A DNA stretch of 64,000 nucleotides from Thermococcus sp. MV5 (GCF_012027425.1 NZ_SNUE01000006.1:62001-126000), one strand, 5' to 3'. Counted from the stretch's first letter, positions 27,845 to 37,586 are shown. Program-made: numbers and translations. Notes: generated by a model not told the origin, from the sequence alone.

Positions 27845-28002
27845 CAGCGAGGGTACATAGTTGTACCCTCGTTGGGCCTGGTATACCCGCCTCCACAAGG
27901 TATCGGGCTCTGTGAGTGGGGGTGCTCACACTAGGCCCACAGGGCCGGTGCATCCACCCGCGCGAAAAATGAACGCGGGGCTCTGTTGCCGGCCCACAAT
28001 TC
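27845..28002 (+). ncRNA. two-hairpin H/ACA guide RNA with 5' hairpin
   Basis: A GC-rich island. A strong hairpin CGAGGGTAC/GTACCCTCG (27848-27856, 27863-27871) comes first. Unit I has base stem GGGCCT (27874-27879) with AGGCCC (27933-27938), then ACA (27939-27941). Unit II has base stem GGGCCGG (27942-27948) with CCGGCCC (27989-27995), then ACA (27996-27998). Unit II also has an upper stem CCCGCG/CGCGGG (27957-27962, 27974-27979) capped by a loop with GA and TGA, fitting an L7Ae K-loop. The 3' pocket of each unit starts about 15-16 bases before its ACA, the canonical distance. It guides pseudouridine formation, probably in rRNA. Ends are approximate. Confidence 0.87.
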
Positions 28003-28053
28003 TCCAAAAAATTCTTATACCCGCTCTTCTAAAGCACTTTAGAGAGGGATACC

Positions 28054-30219
28054 ATGACTACACTGATAATTGCAGAGAAGCCCAATGTAGCCAGAAAAAT
28101 CGCATATGCACTTGCTGAGAGGAGACCTATAAGAAAGAGTATTGGTAAAGTCCCTTACTATGAACTAACTAGAGATGGCAAAAAGATAATAGTTGCTCCT
28201 GCTGTTGGGCACCTTTTTTCTCTTGCCCCAAAGGAAAAAACCTACGGATATCCTGTTTTTGATATTCATTGGGTTCCAGTCTATGTGGCAGAAAAAGGGA
28301 AAAGTTATACAAAAGATTACATAAAAGCCCTCAAAGAACTTGCTAAACAAGCAGATGAATTCGTAGTAGCGTGTGATTACGACACAGAAGGCGAGGTTAT
28401 TGGATATACTGCCTTAAAATATGCATGTGGAGTGGACCCATCAAAAGCAAAAAGAATGAGATTTTCTGCCCTTACAAAAAAAGATTTAATTAAAGCATGG
28501 TACAACTTGGAGCCCACAATAAACTTTGGAATGGCTGATGCAGGAATAGCACGTCACATTCTTGATTGGTACTGGGGAGTAAATCTCTCAAGGGCCTTGA
28601 GTACATCCCTAAGAAAAACTAGTGGGAAGTGGGTAGTCCTCTCTACAGGACGTGTTCAAGGCCCTACCTTAAAATTTTTGGTTGATAGAGAGAGGGAGAT
28701 AAAAAATTTTGTCCCAGTTCCCTACTGGGTTATAAAAATGATCCTCGAGAAAAACGGAGAGCAGTATACAGCCACCTATGAGAAAGATCGTATTTTTGAT
28801 GAAAATGAAGCCAAACGAATAGTTGAGGAAGCAAAAAAGGGACCGGCCTTTGTAGAAAATGTAGAAGTTGAACAAAGACAACGTTATCCTCCTCATCCAT
28901 TTGACCTCGGTACTCTTCAAAGGGAAGCATACTCGGCCTTCAAATATAGCCCCAAAAAAACCTTAGACCTCGCTCAACGCTTGTATGAGCGAGCGATCAT
29001 CTCATATCCACGTACCAGCTCCCAAAAACTCCCAAAGAACCTAAACTATAAGAACATCATCCAAAACCTCGCAAAGATACAAGAGTATAAACCACATGCC
29101 CATGAACTTCTGGGGAAAGGCCTTCTAAAACCAGTGGAAGGTAAAAAAGATGATCCTGCTCATCCTGCTATATACCCCACAGGAGAAATTCCAAAAGCTG
29201 GAGAATTGACCAAAGAAGAACAAAACCTTTATGACTTAATTGTTAGGAGATTCTTAGCGGCATTTGCTGATCCGGCCATTAGAGAGAGCGTAAAGGTCAT
29301 TATAAACTCCAATAATCATCACTTTATTCTCAGCGGTTCAAGAACCATAAAAGAAGGTTGGCTTAAAATATATGGAAAATATGTAAAATTTGATGAAATT
29401 GTCCTTCCTAAATTTGTAAAAGGAGAAACTGTAAACGTGCTCCAGATAAAACGAGAAAAAAAGAAGACCAAGCCTCCTGCGAGGTACTCGCCAGCTAGCA
29501 TCATCAAGAAGATGGAAGATCTGGGAATTGGCACAAAAGCGACTAGGGCCCAGATTTTAGAAACATTATACTCGCGAGGATATATAGAAGGAAAAAGAAC
29601 TATAAAAGTCACCCCTCTAGGTATTAAAGTTGTTGAAGCCCTTGAAAGCAATGTTCCGGATATAATAAGTGTAGAACTTACCAGAGAATTTGAACAAAAA
29701 ATGGAAGAAATAATACAAAGAAAATTAACCAAAGAAAAAGTCATAGAAGATTCGAAAAAGACATTGATTAAAATCTTAAAAGAGTTTAAAAATAAAGAAA
29801 GCGAAATAGGGGGCAAACTACTTGAAACGTTTCTTAACACCCAGAAAAATAACAAAAAAACCAAACAAAAATCAAAAAATGCAAAGGAGCTAACGGCAGA
29901 GGAAGAAACCCACATAAAACAGGAAGTTGAAAAGGATGAAAAAAAGAAGGCTGAGATCATAGTAGGTAAATGCCCCAAATGTGGTGGTAACTTAGTTGTT
30001 AGGTACAACAGAAAAACTGGAAAGAGGTTTGTAGGTTGTTCTAATTGGCCAGAGTGTAACGTAACTTACCCTCTTCTCCAAAGAGGAAAAATAATACCAA
30101 CGGGAAAAACCTGCCCAGAATGTGGAAATGCGCCCATTGTAAAAATTAAGGAACGATACAGAGAATATGAAGTCTGCCTCGACATGAACTGCAATAAAAA
30201 TCGAAAGAAGAAATCATAA
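28054..30219 (+). CDS. topA: DNA topoisomerase III / archaeal topoisomerase I (type IA)
   Basis: A 721-residue type IA topoisomerase that relaxes or decatenates DNA through a transient 5'-phosphotyrosine. The Toprim domain shows [14 protein letters not shown] (about residues 4-17) and [12 protein letters not shown] (about 108-119). The catalytic Tyr is in [13 protein letters not shown] (about 312-324). [10 protein letters not shown] (about 200-209) and GIGTKATRA (about 489-497) complete the active site. The C-terminus carries a Lys/Glu-rich linker and two zinc-ribbon units starting CPKCGG (about 645) and CPECGN (about 690). No helicase domain is present, so it is not reverse gyrase. Confidence 0.93.
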   Translation: MTTLIIAEKPNVARKIAYALAERRPIRKSIGKVPYYELTRDGKKIIVAPAVGHLFSLAPKEKTYGYPVFDIHWVPVYVAEKGKSYTKDYIKALKELAKQADEFVVACDYDTEGEVIGYTALKYACGVDPSKAKRMRFSALTKKDLIKAWYNLEPTINFGMADAGIARHILDWYWGVNLSRALSTSLRKTSGKWVVLSTGRVQGPTLKFLVDREREIKNFVPVPYWVIKMILEKNGEQYTATYEKDRIFDENEAKRIVEEAKKGPAFVENVEVEQRQRYPPHPFDLGTLQREAYSAFKYSPKKTLDLAQRLYERAIISYPRTSSQKLPKNLNYKNIIQNLAKIQEYKPHAHELLGKGLLKPVEGKKDDPAHPAIYPTGEIPKAGELTKEEQNLYDLIVRRFLAAFADPAIRESVKVIINSNNHHFILSGSRTIKEGWLKIYGKYVKFDEIVLPKFVKGETVNVLQIKREKKKTKPPARYSPASIIKKMEDLGIGTKATRAQILETLYSRGYIEGKRTIKVTPLGIKVVEALESNVPDIISVELTREFEQKMEEIIQRKLTKEKVIEDSKKTLIKILKEFKNKESEIGGKLLETFLNTQKNNKKTKQKSKNAKELTAEEETHIKQEVEKDEKKKAEIIVGKCPKCGGNLVVRYNRKTGKRFVGCSNWPECNVTYPLLQRGKIIPTGKTCPECGNAPIVKIKERYREYEVCLDMNCNKNRKKKS

Positions 30220-30233
30220 AAGCCAAAACAAAA

Positions 30234-31427
30234 TCAAAGAAGCTCTTTAAGCAGGCTTATTCTACGAGCATTCATAAGCACTTTTGGATGCTTGAGCAGA
30301 ACTTTTACCACTTCTGTATAGTTGCCCTCTGCAATTTTCTCAGCATCTGTTCCACTTAGTACTTCAATGAATACATCTAGATCCTCATCACTTAGCCTTT
30401 CTACGGCTTTTCTGATTTTTAATACTCGTTCAAGTCTTTTTCCATCTTTTTCCCACCACTCAGTAGTATAGTTTTTCAGGAGCTCAAGGTTTTCCTCCTC
30501 AAGTGCTTTAACTATCCACTTGCTTGCTATGGTCCCTGCTTTCATAGCCTCAGCCATGCCTCCTCCATGCATCGGATTTACTTGTCTTGCTGCATCTCCA
30601 ACTACAATTACATTTTCTTTAGCAAGCTCTTTTAAGAAGCCACCAACTGGTACAACTCCCACATTAATTTCAAGGAGCTTTTTAGATGGGATGTTATTCT
30701 CTTTAAGCCATTTATCAAGGTAATATTTTGCAGTTTTTGGGTTATCGGAATTTATTCCTATCCCTACATTTGCCCGATCTTCATCTTTTGGAAAAACCCA
30801 CACATATCCCCTAGGTGCTACATCATTCCCAAACCAGAGATGAATCAAGTCAGGATCAAAGCCATCTATGAGCATCTCATATTCATAAGCAGAATCGAAT
30901 TCATGTGGAGGAGCATAAGTATTAATACCTGCTTTTCTTGCTATAGTGCTTTCAACACCATCTGCTGCTACTATTATAGTTCCATATACCTCTACTGGTT
31001 CCCCTTCATGCTTCGCTTTTACTCCAATGATTTTACCATTTTTTCTTATTACATCCTCCACTTCAGTCCTAGACAGAACATCAGCTCCACTTCTCGCAGC
31101 ATAAAATGCAAGCATTTTATCGAATACTTTCCTCTCCAAGATAACACCACTAACTTTTTTGTACTTCATTTCAAGTTCATACCCACTTGGAGAATATATT
31201 CTTGCCCCATAAATCTCTCTATTAATAAAGCGTTTGTCATATGGAATACCATACCTCTCAAATATGCTAATGTTAATCCCCTCTGCACATTGTTTTGGTG
31301 CTCCTATAGCAGGTTTTTTGTCTACGAGGAGAACAGAATATCCTTCCCTAGCAACGTTTCTGGCCACAATAGGGCCTGCTATTCCAGCTCCAACTACTAT
31401 CACATCGTATTTCATCATTTCAGCCAT
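30234..31427 (-). CDS. digeranylgeranylglycerophospholipid reductase
   Basis: A 397-residue FAD enzyme that saturates the geranylgeranyl chains of archaeal membrane lipids. The dinucleotide motif is [18 protein letters not shown] (about residues 9-26). The second FAD motif is [24 protein letters not shown] (about 275-298). The ATG has GGAGGGATAAAC upstream. It follows the ferredoxin gene by two bases, which suggests that ferredoxin supplies the electrons; this context supports lipid reduction over other GGR-family roles. Confidence 0.88.
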   Translation of the reverse strand: MAEMMKYDVIVVGAGIAGPIVARNVAREGYSVLLVDKKPAIGAPKQCAEGINISIFERYGIPYDKRFINREIYGARIYSPSGYELEMKYKKVSGVILERKVFDKMLAFYAARSGADVLSRTEVEDVIRKNGKIIGVKAKHEGEPVEVYGTIIVAADGVESTIARKAGINTYAPPHEFDSAYEYEMLIDGFDPDLIHLWFGNDVAPRGYVWVFPKDEDRANVGIGINSDNPKTAKYYLDKWLKENNIPSKKLLEINVGVVPVGGFLKELAKENVIVVGDAARQVNPMHGGGMAEAMKAGTIASKWIVKALEEENLELLKNYTTEWWEKDGKRLERVLKIRKAVERLSDEDLDVFIEVLSGTDAEKIAEGNYTEVVKVLLKHPKVLMNARRISLLKELL

Positions 31428-31429
31428 GT

Positions 31430-31627
31430 TTATCCCTCCAACGGTTCAAAGTTCAAAGCCCCAACTGGACACGCGCTTATGCATATCTTGCACGATATAC
31501 ATTTGTCCTGAAAGAATTCCCACTTAGAGGAGCTTACTTTTATTGCAAGTGATGGACAGACTCCAGCACATCCACCACAAAGATAGCACTTATCCTCATT
31601 GACAGTGATTTTAATCTTCTCCACCAT
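31430..31627 (-). CDS. 2[4Fe-4S] ferredoxin
   Basis: A 65-residue ferredoxin with two cluster motifs, [12 protein letters not shown] (about residues 14-25) and [12 protein letters not shown] (about 43-54). It has GGAGGGTCCTTC before the ATG. It lies between surR (24 bases upstream) and the geranylgeranyl reductase (2 bases downstream) and is the likely electron donor for that reductase. Co-transcription from surR onward is likely from the spacing. Confidence 0.9.
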   Translation of the reverse strand: MVEKIKITVNEDKCYLCGGCAGVCPSLAIKVSSSKWEFFQDKCISCKICISACPVGALNFEPLEG

Positions 31628-31651
31628 GAAGGACCCTCCATTCTATCTGTC

Positions 31652-32326
31652 TTATAACGCTTCTTTGTCAATTTTAATTGTATCCTCTTTTATGATTAAC
31701 GGTATCACTCTGGAAAGCTCCTCAACCTTCTCCCTAACTTCTCTTTCTTTGAGGTTTAATACATCACTCAGCTCCTCTACGGTGGTAGTATCATAAAGTA
31801 AGAGATAATGGAGAATTGCAAGCTGAGTCATGTCCCCTACTTCCCTTAAATATTTATCTTTAAGGTCTCTCATGAGAGTGTTCCTATAACTTTCAATGGT
31901 TCTTAATGCTTCAACCACTTGTTCAAGTTTTTTATTTGCATCTACAAATGCTTTTACCATGGTATGCAAGTCCTTTGGCGATTTTTCAAGTTCATCAAGT
32001 TTAATTTCAAATCTTTCAAACCTCTCTGGAGTTTCCAAATCAAGCCCCTTATACCAAAATATGTTTGGAGTAACAGTTACAAGAAATGTTTTAGAGACTG
32101 CTATAGAATAATACTTTCTTGTGGGCCCAATAAAACCTTCTTCTTTCTCATAAGACTTCAACACACCTTCACGTTCCATGATCTTTAGGTGTTTAGAAAC
32201 TGCTGTAGATGATACATTAACCTTACTGCTGAGCAGACTAAAGTAACATTCTGTACACGTTAAGTGACTGAGTAAATCTCTCCTCACCTTGTTGCCCAAG
32301 ATGTAAAATATATCCGGTTCAAACAT
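31652..32326 (-). CDS. surR: sulfur response regulator SurR
   Basis: An ArsR-type winged-helix redox regulator that in Pyrococcus activates hydrogenase genes without sulfur and lets go of DNA when its Cys switch is oxidised by S0/CoA disulfide. The switch is HLTCTECYF (Cys24 and Cys27). The wing helix VSSTAVSKHLKIMEREGVL (about 38-56) and the C-terminal GDMTQLAILHYLLL and VEELSDVLNLKEREVREKV match the P. furiosus protein closely. The ATG at 32326 has AGGTGGGCGAC upstream. It is divergent from pdo exactly as in Pyrococcus. Confidence 0.93.
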   Translation of the reverse strand: MFEPDIFYILGNKVRRDLLSHLTCTECYFSLLSSKVNVSSTAVSKHLKIMEREGVLKSYEKEEGFIGPTRKYYSIAVSKTFLVTVTPNIFWYKGLDLETPERFERFEIKLDELEKSPKDLHTMVKAFVDANKKLEQVVEALRTIESYRNTLMRDLKDKYLREVGDMTQLAILHYLLLYDTTTVEELSDVLNLKEREVREKVEELSRVIPLIIKEDTIKIDKEAL

Positions 32327-32475
32327 GTCGCCCACCTACCCAAATCTGTATCGTAAAGTTTATATACCATCATCTTAACCTCTGGTTGAAAACCCTAAAT
32401 TTGTAAAGACCTCGTATGTAGGTTGCACCCGAAGGTTAAAAAGCTTTAGTTTGAAACTGATTGGAGGTGTGTGAA
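32327..32475. promoter_or_regulatory. divergent surR/pdo promoter region with SurR-type sites
   Basis: Two perfect matches to the published SurR core GTTn3AAC are present: GTTGAAAAC (32385-32393) and GTTTGAAAC (32449-32457). The minus-strand TATA for surR is in GTTTATATACC (32358-32368, read in reverse). The pdo TATA-like TTAAAAAG lies near 32435-32443, and GGAGGTG (32463-32469) precedes the pdo ATG. The first site sits about 20 bases upstream of the surR TATA and the second overlaps the pdo start region. This fits activation or autoregulation on one side and repression on the other. Confidence 0.65.
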
Positions 32476-33150
32476 ATGGCACTTATTAGTGATGGAGATA
32501 AGAAGATAATTAAAGAGGAGTTCTTTTCAAAACTTGTCAACCCGGTCAAAATAATCGTGTTCCTCGGAAAAGAGAACTGTCAATATTGTGATCAGTTAAA
32601 ACAACTAGTCCATGAAATAAGCGAGTTAAGTGATCTTGTGACTTATGAAATTCACGACTTCGATAATGAAAAAGACCTAGCTGAAAAATACAGAATAGAC
32701 ATTGCTCCCGCAGTTGTAATAACCCAGGAGGGAAAAGACTTAGGCGTTAGATACTTTGGCCTCCCAGCTGGTCATGAATTTGGATCATTCCTCGAGGATA
32801 TAGTAGATGTCTCAAAGGGTGAAACAGACCTCTCAGAAGAAACCAAAGAAGTGCTTAAAGGGATCAACAAGGACATACAAATCTACGTTTTTGTTACTCC
32901 GACATGCCCATACTGTCCAATGGCAGTCAGAATGGCCCACAAATTTGCAATTGAAAACGCCCTCGCCGGCAATGATAAAATCCTTGGTGATATGATAGAA
33001 GCTATTGAATTTCCAAGACTTGCTGAACAATACAACGTTATGGCAGTTCCCAAGGTTGTCATCAGAGTGAATGGTGAAGACAAAGTTTCATTTGAAGGGG
33101 CCTATCCCGAGAAAATGTTCCTCGAGAAACTACTTGAAGCTCTCGAGTGA
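32476..33150 (+). CDS. pdo: protein disulfide oxidoreductase (two-domain glutaredoxin-like)
   Basis: A 224-residue PDO made of two thioredoxin folds, each with a CxxC site: CQYC (Cys35, Cys38) and CPYC (about 145-148). The cis-Pro motifs IAPAVV and VAVPKVV-like (MAVPKVV) are present. It forms or exchanges disulfides in intracellular proteins of hyperthermophiles, and in Thermococcales is linked to the CoA-dependent S0 response through SurR. The ATG at 32476 with GGAGGTG upstream is used; an earlier TTG overlaps that site. Confidence 0.94.
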   Translation: MALISDGDKKIIKEEFFSKLVNPVKIIVFLGKENCQYCDQLKQLVHEISELSDLVTYEIHDFDNEKDLAEKYRIDIAPAVVITQEGKDLGVRYFGLPAGHEFGSFLEDIVDVSKGETDLSEETKEVLKGINKDIQIYVFVTPTCPYCPMAVRMAHKFAIENALAGNDKILGDMIEAIEFPRLAEQYNVMAVPKVVIRVNGEDKVSFEGAYPEKMFLEKLLEALE

Positions 33151-33216
33151 TACTCTTCCCTTTTATTTCTACCCCTTTAAAAATGATGAAAAATCTGAAA
33201 CAAGCCTTCTAGAGAT

Positions 33217-34467
33217 TTATTTCTGTTCGTTAAGTATCTTCTCGATTTCGTCAGTTTTCAGAAACATTCCATTATCATATATGAGCTCCCCATTGACAAA
33301 TACCTTTTCAACATCACTACCTCTAGCTGAGTATACGAGATGAGAGAGCATATTCTCCTTCGGCAAAAAGTGAAGCTTCTTGGTGTTTATGAGAACGAGA
33401 TCTGCGAGATAACCAGGTTCTATTAAGCCCGCATTTAGGTTTAAGGCATTTGCACCTCCCCTCGTTGCCCAATAAAAGACATCCTTTGCTGTGGGTTTTG
33501 TGGGGTTCCTGTTCTTTACTTTATTCAAGATCGCAGCAAATTTCATCTCAAGAACCATGTCCATAGAATTATTAGAAACCACACAATCGTTTCCAAGAGC
33601 TATATTCCCACCAAGTTTCTGGAGGTCCAATATTGGAGCGACACACCCTTCTAATTTTGCTAAACTTATGGGACAATGAACCAAAGTTGCATTACTCTTC
33701 GCATAGATTCCAACTTCCTTCTCTGATAGATATACTCCATGAACCCCGATAAAATTAGAGTCTAAGACGTTCACACTTTTAAGATATTCAACAGGAAGCA
33801 TTCCTTCTCTATCCTTGACTCTAAGAACTTCTTCCCTACTCTGGGAAACATGCATATGGATTAAAGCGTTTTCCTTTTCCGCCAGCTCCCCTAATTCCTC
33901 CAATAAATCTCTTGAAACCGTGTCAGTTGCATGTGGAGCAAGTACCACGTTCACTAAACCATTTTTACTTTTCCATTTTTTGAAAAATTTAAATCCGAGT
34001 TTTGGGTCTGCTATTGGCATATCAACAAGATCCATCATCGTTTGACCTATAAATGCTCTAACGCCAAGTGTTTCAGCAGCTTTTGCTATCTGCCATGCGA
34101 AGAAGTAGTGATCATTTATAGTTGTAGAACCATTTGCAATGGCCTCAGCAATACCTATCAAGGCCCATTTATAAATTTCGTCCTCATTCCATTCTTTTTC
34201 ATTGGGCCAGATTACCTCATTGAGCCATCTATCAAGGGGCATATCATCCCCAAAACCTCTAAATTTAGCCATGGCCACATGAGTATGTGCATTAATAAGA
34301 CCTGGAATGAGAAGATAATCCTTTCCTCCATAAGTCACCTCCACATCAAATTCTTTTAACCTCTGGGTGGGAATTATATTAACTATCCTTCCATCTTCTA
34401 CCAAAACTGCCAAATTCTTTCTATAAGTACTAGCATCAATAATATGATCGGCTACAATTGCCTTCAT
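33217..34467 (-). CDS. amidohydrolase, MTA/SAH (or 5'-deoxyadenosine) deaminase type
   Basis: A 416-residue metal hydrolase of the MtaD/DadD group that deaminates adenosine moieties. Ligands are visible: AHTHVAM (about residues 60-66), LIHMHVSQSREE (about 202-213), GVHGVYLS (about 238) and GNDCVVSNNSMD (about 292-303). C-terminal PGYLADLVLI follows. The choice among methylthioadenosine, S-adenosylhomocysteine and deoxyadenosine cannot be made from sequence alone. The ATG has AGGTGAGAAC upstream. Confidence 0.8.
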   Translation of the reverse strand: MKAIVADHIIDASTYRKNLAVLVEDGRIVNIIPTQRLKEFDVEVTYGGKDYLLIPGLINAHTHVAMAKFRGFGDDMPLDRWLNEVIWPNEKEWNEDEIYKWALIGIAEAIANGSTTINDHYFFAWQIAKAAETLGVRAFIGQTMMDLVDMPIADPKLGFKFFKKWKSKNGLVNVVLAPHATDTVSRDLLEELGELAEKENALIHMHVSQSREEVLRVKDREGMLPVEYLKSVNVLDSNFIGVHGVYLSEKEVGIYAKSNATLVHCPISLAKLEGCVAPILDLQKLGGNIALGNDCVVSNNSMDMVLEMKFAAILNKVKNRNPTKPTAKDVFYWATRGGANALNLNAGLIEPGYLADLVLINTKKLHFLPKENMLSHLVYSARGSDVEKVFVNGELIYDNGMFLKTDEIEKILNEQK

Positions 34468-34812
34468 GTTCTCACCTCACATAGGATTAATTTTTCATGC
34501 CTCATGATATTTAAACTATATGTCGAGAAGAGAATTTAATAACTTCCAAGTACCCATTGCCATATTAATAAGTCTGTGATAGTATACTGACATTTATTCA
34601 TCAACCTCATTTGAATCCATAAAAAATGACAATAAATAAAGCGAATGATTTAAATATCAATAACTAGGTTTAAAAATGTGATTACCATGTCTGTGGTATT
34701 CGAAATTAAAGACAAGAGATTCCTCCCAAAAGTCCTCTGGAATAATTGACTCTTCTGGGATAGATTAATAAAGCTAAAATGGAAACTCAAGCAAGATTGG
34801 AGGTGTTTTATG
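34468..34812. other. intergenic region with promoters and one tiny open frame
   Basis: The left part holds the deaminase promoter (minus strand, TTTAAATATC near 34508-34516). The middle is AT-rich with several TATA-like stretches. At 34687-34749 an ATG opens 20 codons (MSVVFEIKDKRFLPKVLWNN) shortly after GTTTAAAAAT; it could be a tiny gene or a broken start of one. The right end has GGAGGTG (34799-34805) for asnS. I see no RNA structure here. Confidence 0.35.
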
Positions 34813-36105
34813 ATGATTGAAAAAATTTACTGTGCAGATGTAAAACCTAAAATGGAAGGAGAAAGGGTAAGACTTGCCGGATGGGTATATAGAAAGAGAG
34901 AAGTTGGTAAAAAAGTATTTATTGTCCTTAGAGATTCAAGTGGAATAATTCAAACCATATTTACAAAAGACTTAAGTGAAGAGGCATATAAGATAGCAAA
35001 ACAAGTGGGAATAGAATCAAGTGTGGTAATAGAAGGAAGAGTTAAAGCTGATCCAAGGGCCCCTACAGGTGTTGAGATTCAAGCAGATAAAATTGAAATA
35101 ATCCAAGACGTAGAGTTTTTCCCTATCACAAAGGATGCAAGCGATGAATTCCTGCTAGACGTGAGGCATCTCCATCTCCATTCTCCAAAAGTAGCCAGTG
35201 TAATGAAAGTTAAAGCCACTTTAATGCAAGCTGCGAGAGAGTGGCTCCTTCAAGATGGATGGTATGAAGTATTTCCACCAATCCTTGTTACCGGAGCAGT
35301 CGAAGGCGGCTCAACACTTTTTAAATTAAAGTATTTTGAGAGAGAGGCGTATCTAAGCCAATCAGCACAGCTTTATCTTGAGGCAGCAATATTTGGACTG
35401 GAGAAAGTATGGTCACTTACACCAAGTTTTAGAGCTGAAAAGAGCAGAACAAGGAGACATCTTACTGAATACTGGCATTTAGAGCTTGAAGGCGCATGGA
35501 TGGATCTTTGGGATATTCTCAAAGTGGAGGAAGAACTTGTAAGCTACATGGTACAGAGAACCATGGAGCTTAGGAAGAAAGAAATAGAGACATTCAGAAA
35601 GGATTTGACAACTCTCAAAAACACCGAACCACCATTCCCAAGAATAAGCTACGATGAAGCAATAGATATTCTTCAGAGTAAGGGTATTCAAATTGAATGG
35701 GGCGAAGATATGGGTGCAGATGAAGAGAGAGTTTTAACAGAAGAATTTGACAGGCCATTCTTCGTTTATGGTTATCCTAAGCACATAAAGGCATTCTATA
35801 TGAAAGAAGACCCAGAAGATCCAAGAAAAGCCTTGGCTGCAGACATGCTCGCGCCAGAAGGATATGGTGAAATCATTGGTGGAAGCCAGAGAGAGGACGA
35901 CTACAACAAACTTGTTCAAAGAATCTTGGAGGAGGGCATGGATCCAAAGAACTACGAGTGGTACCTCGATCTTAGGAAATATGGAAGTGTCCCACACAGT
36001 GGTTTTGGTCTCGGACTTGAAAGATTGGTAGCCTGGATTCTCAAGCTTGACCATATTAGATGGGCCACATTATTCCCAAGAACTCCTTCAAGAATTTATC
36101 CTTAA
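34813..36105 (+). CDS. asnS: asparaginyl-tRNA synthetase
   Basis: A class IIb synthetase of 430 residues, near-identical in motif layout to Pyrococcus AsnRS (starts MIEKIYC). An N-terminal OB fold binds the anticodon (GWVYRKREVGKKVFIVLRDS, about 19-38). Motif 1 is in WYEVFPPILVTGAVEGGST, motif 2 in TPSFRAEKSRTRRHLTEYWH (about 202-221), and motif 3 in GFGLGLERLVAWIL (about 400-413). ILVTGAVEGGST separates it from AspRS, whose equivalent reads TATEGGTELF. GGAGGTG lies 7 bases upstream of the second ATG, which I use; ATG 34810 is equally possible. Confidence 0.93.
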   Translation: MIEKIYCADVKPKMEGERVRLAGWVYRKREVGKKVFIVLRDSSGIIQTIFTKDLSEEAYKIAKQVGIESSVVIEGRVKADPRAPTGVEIQADKIEIIQDVEFFPITKDASDEFLLDVRHLHLHSPKVASVMKVKATLMQAAREWLLQDGWYEVFPPILVTGAVEGGSTLFKLKYFEREAYLSQSAQLYLEAAIFGLEKVWSLTPSFRAEKSRTRRHLTEYWHLELEGAWMDLWDILKVEEELVSYMVQRTMELRKKEIETFRKDLTTLKNTEPPFPRISYDEAIDILQSKGIQIEWGEDMGADEERVLTEEFDRPFFVYGYPKHIKAFYMKEDPEDPRKALAADMLAPEGYGEIIGGSQREDDYNKLVQRILEEGMDPKNYEWYLDLRKYGSVPHSGFGLGLERLVAWILKLDHIRWATLFPRTPSRIYP

Positions 36106-36183
36106 ATTTCTTTATTTTTCTTCTGAAGACATCACCATTTGGGAAAGAAAAAATTAAATATTCCAACAATTATATTTAAAACT

Positions 36184-37293
36184 ATGAGCTATATTGTTAT
36201 TAAAGACAATAATATACTAGAAATAATTGAGGAAAAAGATTTTTCAGCAGATAATAGAGAAAAGTACTTACATAAGTTAATCGAAGAATATCCACAAATA
36301 ATTTTAGGAGATATCATAGAAAGGGAAGTCAAAACATTAGCAAGCCGTTTAAGACTACCGAGTGGTGGGGAGTTGGATCTCCTATTAATAGATTCCAGTG
36401 GAAGGCTCACTATAGTGGAATTAAAAAAAGGTAAGGGACACAGAGAAGCCATTACTCAGTTACTTGACTATGCCTCTGACCTTCAGCAGATGAATGAAGA
36501 CGAAATTTTTGGTTCTGGAAAAACTAAATTCAATTCTTTGAAAGATGCCTTTAGAACTTTTTATGAAGATGAAGAGGAGTACAGCTACGAGGAGTTTAGA
36601 CATATTTTTTTAAAATCTATCAACGATCCCAAGGAAATTCAACTTGTCTTGGTTTCATATGACCTTGGTGATGACACTAAGAGACTTGTAGAATGGCTTA
36701 AGTATTTTAAAGTAAGAATATTTTGTGTAGAATTTGAGTACTATAAGAGTGAAAACAAGGAGATATTTGTTCCAAAGCTAGTAGGTTTTGAAGATATTCA
36801 GAAAAAGAGTAACGAAGAGCTAACAGAGAGACAAAAGAAATACTTAATGTTCTTTTCCGAAATACTCTCACGATTTAAAGAAATTAAAGTGGGAGTAACT
36901 GAACGAAAAGCAACCTACAATCATTGGTTGCTAATTCCAGCTGGATTTGGTTCGATTCATTTTGAATGGATTTTCAGGGGGAAAGAACCAAATAAGGTGT
37001 TAGAAGTTGGATTGCACTTTGAATATGATGACGAAACACTAAACCAAAAACTGCTTGATTATTTCAAGTCTAAAGAAAATGAGCTCAAAAAAGAGATAAG
37101 AGACATAAAGTTTGGAAAATTTGGAAAAAAGTGGAGAAAAATTTATGCTGAAAAGTTAGTAGGCAGTTTAGATAATGCATTAAATGACGAAAAAGTAAAA
37201 GAATGGGCCATAATGACAATGGTCAAGTTCTACGAAGTTTTCAAAGAAAAAGAAGAAATAAACAAGGCCATGCAGATACTAAACCAAGTGTGA
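36184..37293 (+). CDS. predicted PD-(D/E)XK nuclease, NucS-like core with long C-terminal domain
   Basis: About 369 residues. Residues 50-110 carry a nuclease core with SGGELDLLLIDSSGR and VELKKGKGHREAITQLLDYA (the D...ExK pattern of NucS/DUF91 proteins). The C-terminal half (about 215-360) is a separate charged domain with WLLIPAGFGSIHFEW, similar to DUF4268-type regions. It may act in repair or defence; no partner methylase or helicase is adjacent. The TATA AAATTAAATATT (about 36149-36160) is about 25 bases before the ATG at 36184, so the start is probably leaderless. It is an AT-rich accessory-looking gene between asnS and a tRNA gene. Confidence 0.6.
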   Translation: MSYIVIKDNNILEIIEEKDFSADNREKYLHKLIEEYPQIILGDIIEREVKTLASRLRLPSGGELDLLLIDSSGRLTIVELKKGKGHREAITQLLDYASDLQQMNEDEIFGSGKTKFNSLKDAFRTFYEDEEEYSYEEFRHIFLKSINDPKEIQLVLVSYDLGDDTKRLVEWLKYFKVRIFCVEFEYYKSENKEIFVPKLVGFEDIQKKSNEELTERQKKYLMFFSEILSRFKEIKVGVTERKATYNHWLLIPAGFGSIHFEWIFRGKEPNKVLEVGLHFEYDDETLNQKLLDYFKSKENELKKEIRDIKFGKFGKKWRKIYAEKLVGSLDNALNDEKVKEWAIMTMVKFYEVFKEKEEINKAMQILNQV

Positions 37294-37362
37294 AAGTCGC
37301 ATTTATCTATTTACTATTAACGGAGTGAAAAAAACAAAGAAAAAGCAGAGAGATGCTGTAAA

Positions 37363-37446
37363 ATGCTCATAGATGTAAGATATGCCCTTACTCTTCGAAC
37401 AAAGAAAATTCTAGAGGTGATACTGGCTTATTTCGACACCTTCTGA
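37363..37446 (+). CDS. doubtful 27-codon open frame
   Basis: An ATG opens MLIDVRYALTLRTKKILEV and stops after 27 codons, just upstream of the tRNA-Arg promoter. There is no clear ribosome site. The composition is protein-like, so it may be the stump of a lost gene. I do not recognise it. Confidence 0.2.
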   Translation: MLIDVRYALTLRTKKILEVILAYFDTF

Positions 37447-37494
37447 CTAAAAACCGTAAGATTTATAAATGCATTAAGGCCCATAGAAGTTCGA

Positions 37495-37571
<77 letters not shown>

Positions 37572-37586
37572 AAACTTCTGAGAAAT

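Noticed and set aside
27861-28118. 85-codon open frame over the GC-rich island
   Set aside because: It crosses both H/ACA hairpins and runs into topA in another frame; codon content is not protein-like and no ribosome site is present.
33183-33200. ATGATGA followed by CTGA downstream of pdo
   Set aside because: Only five bases separate the boxes and no C' or D box follows at the right distance, so it is not a C/D RNA.
34813-36105. Calling the synthetase AspRS
   Set aside because: The start MIEKIYC and the ILVTGAVEGGST and RAEKSRTRRHLTE stretches match archaeal AsnRS, not AspRS.
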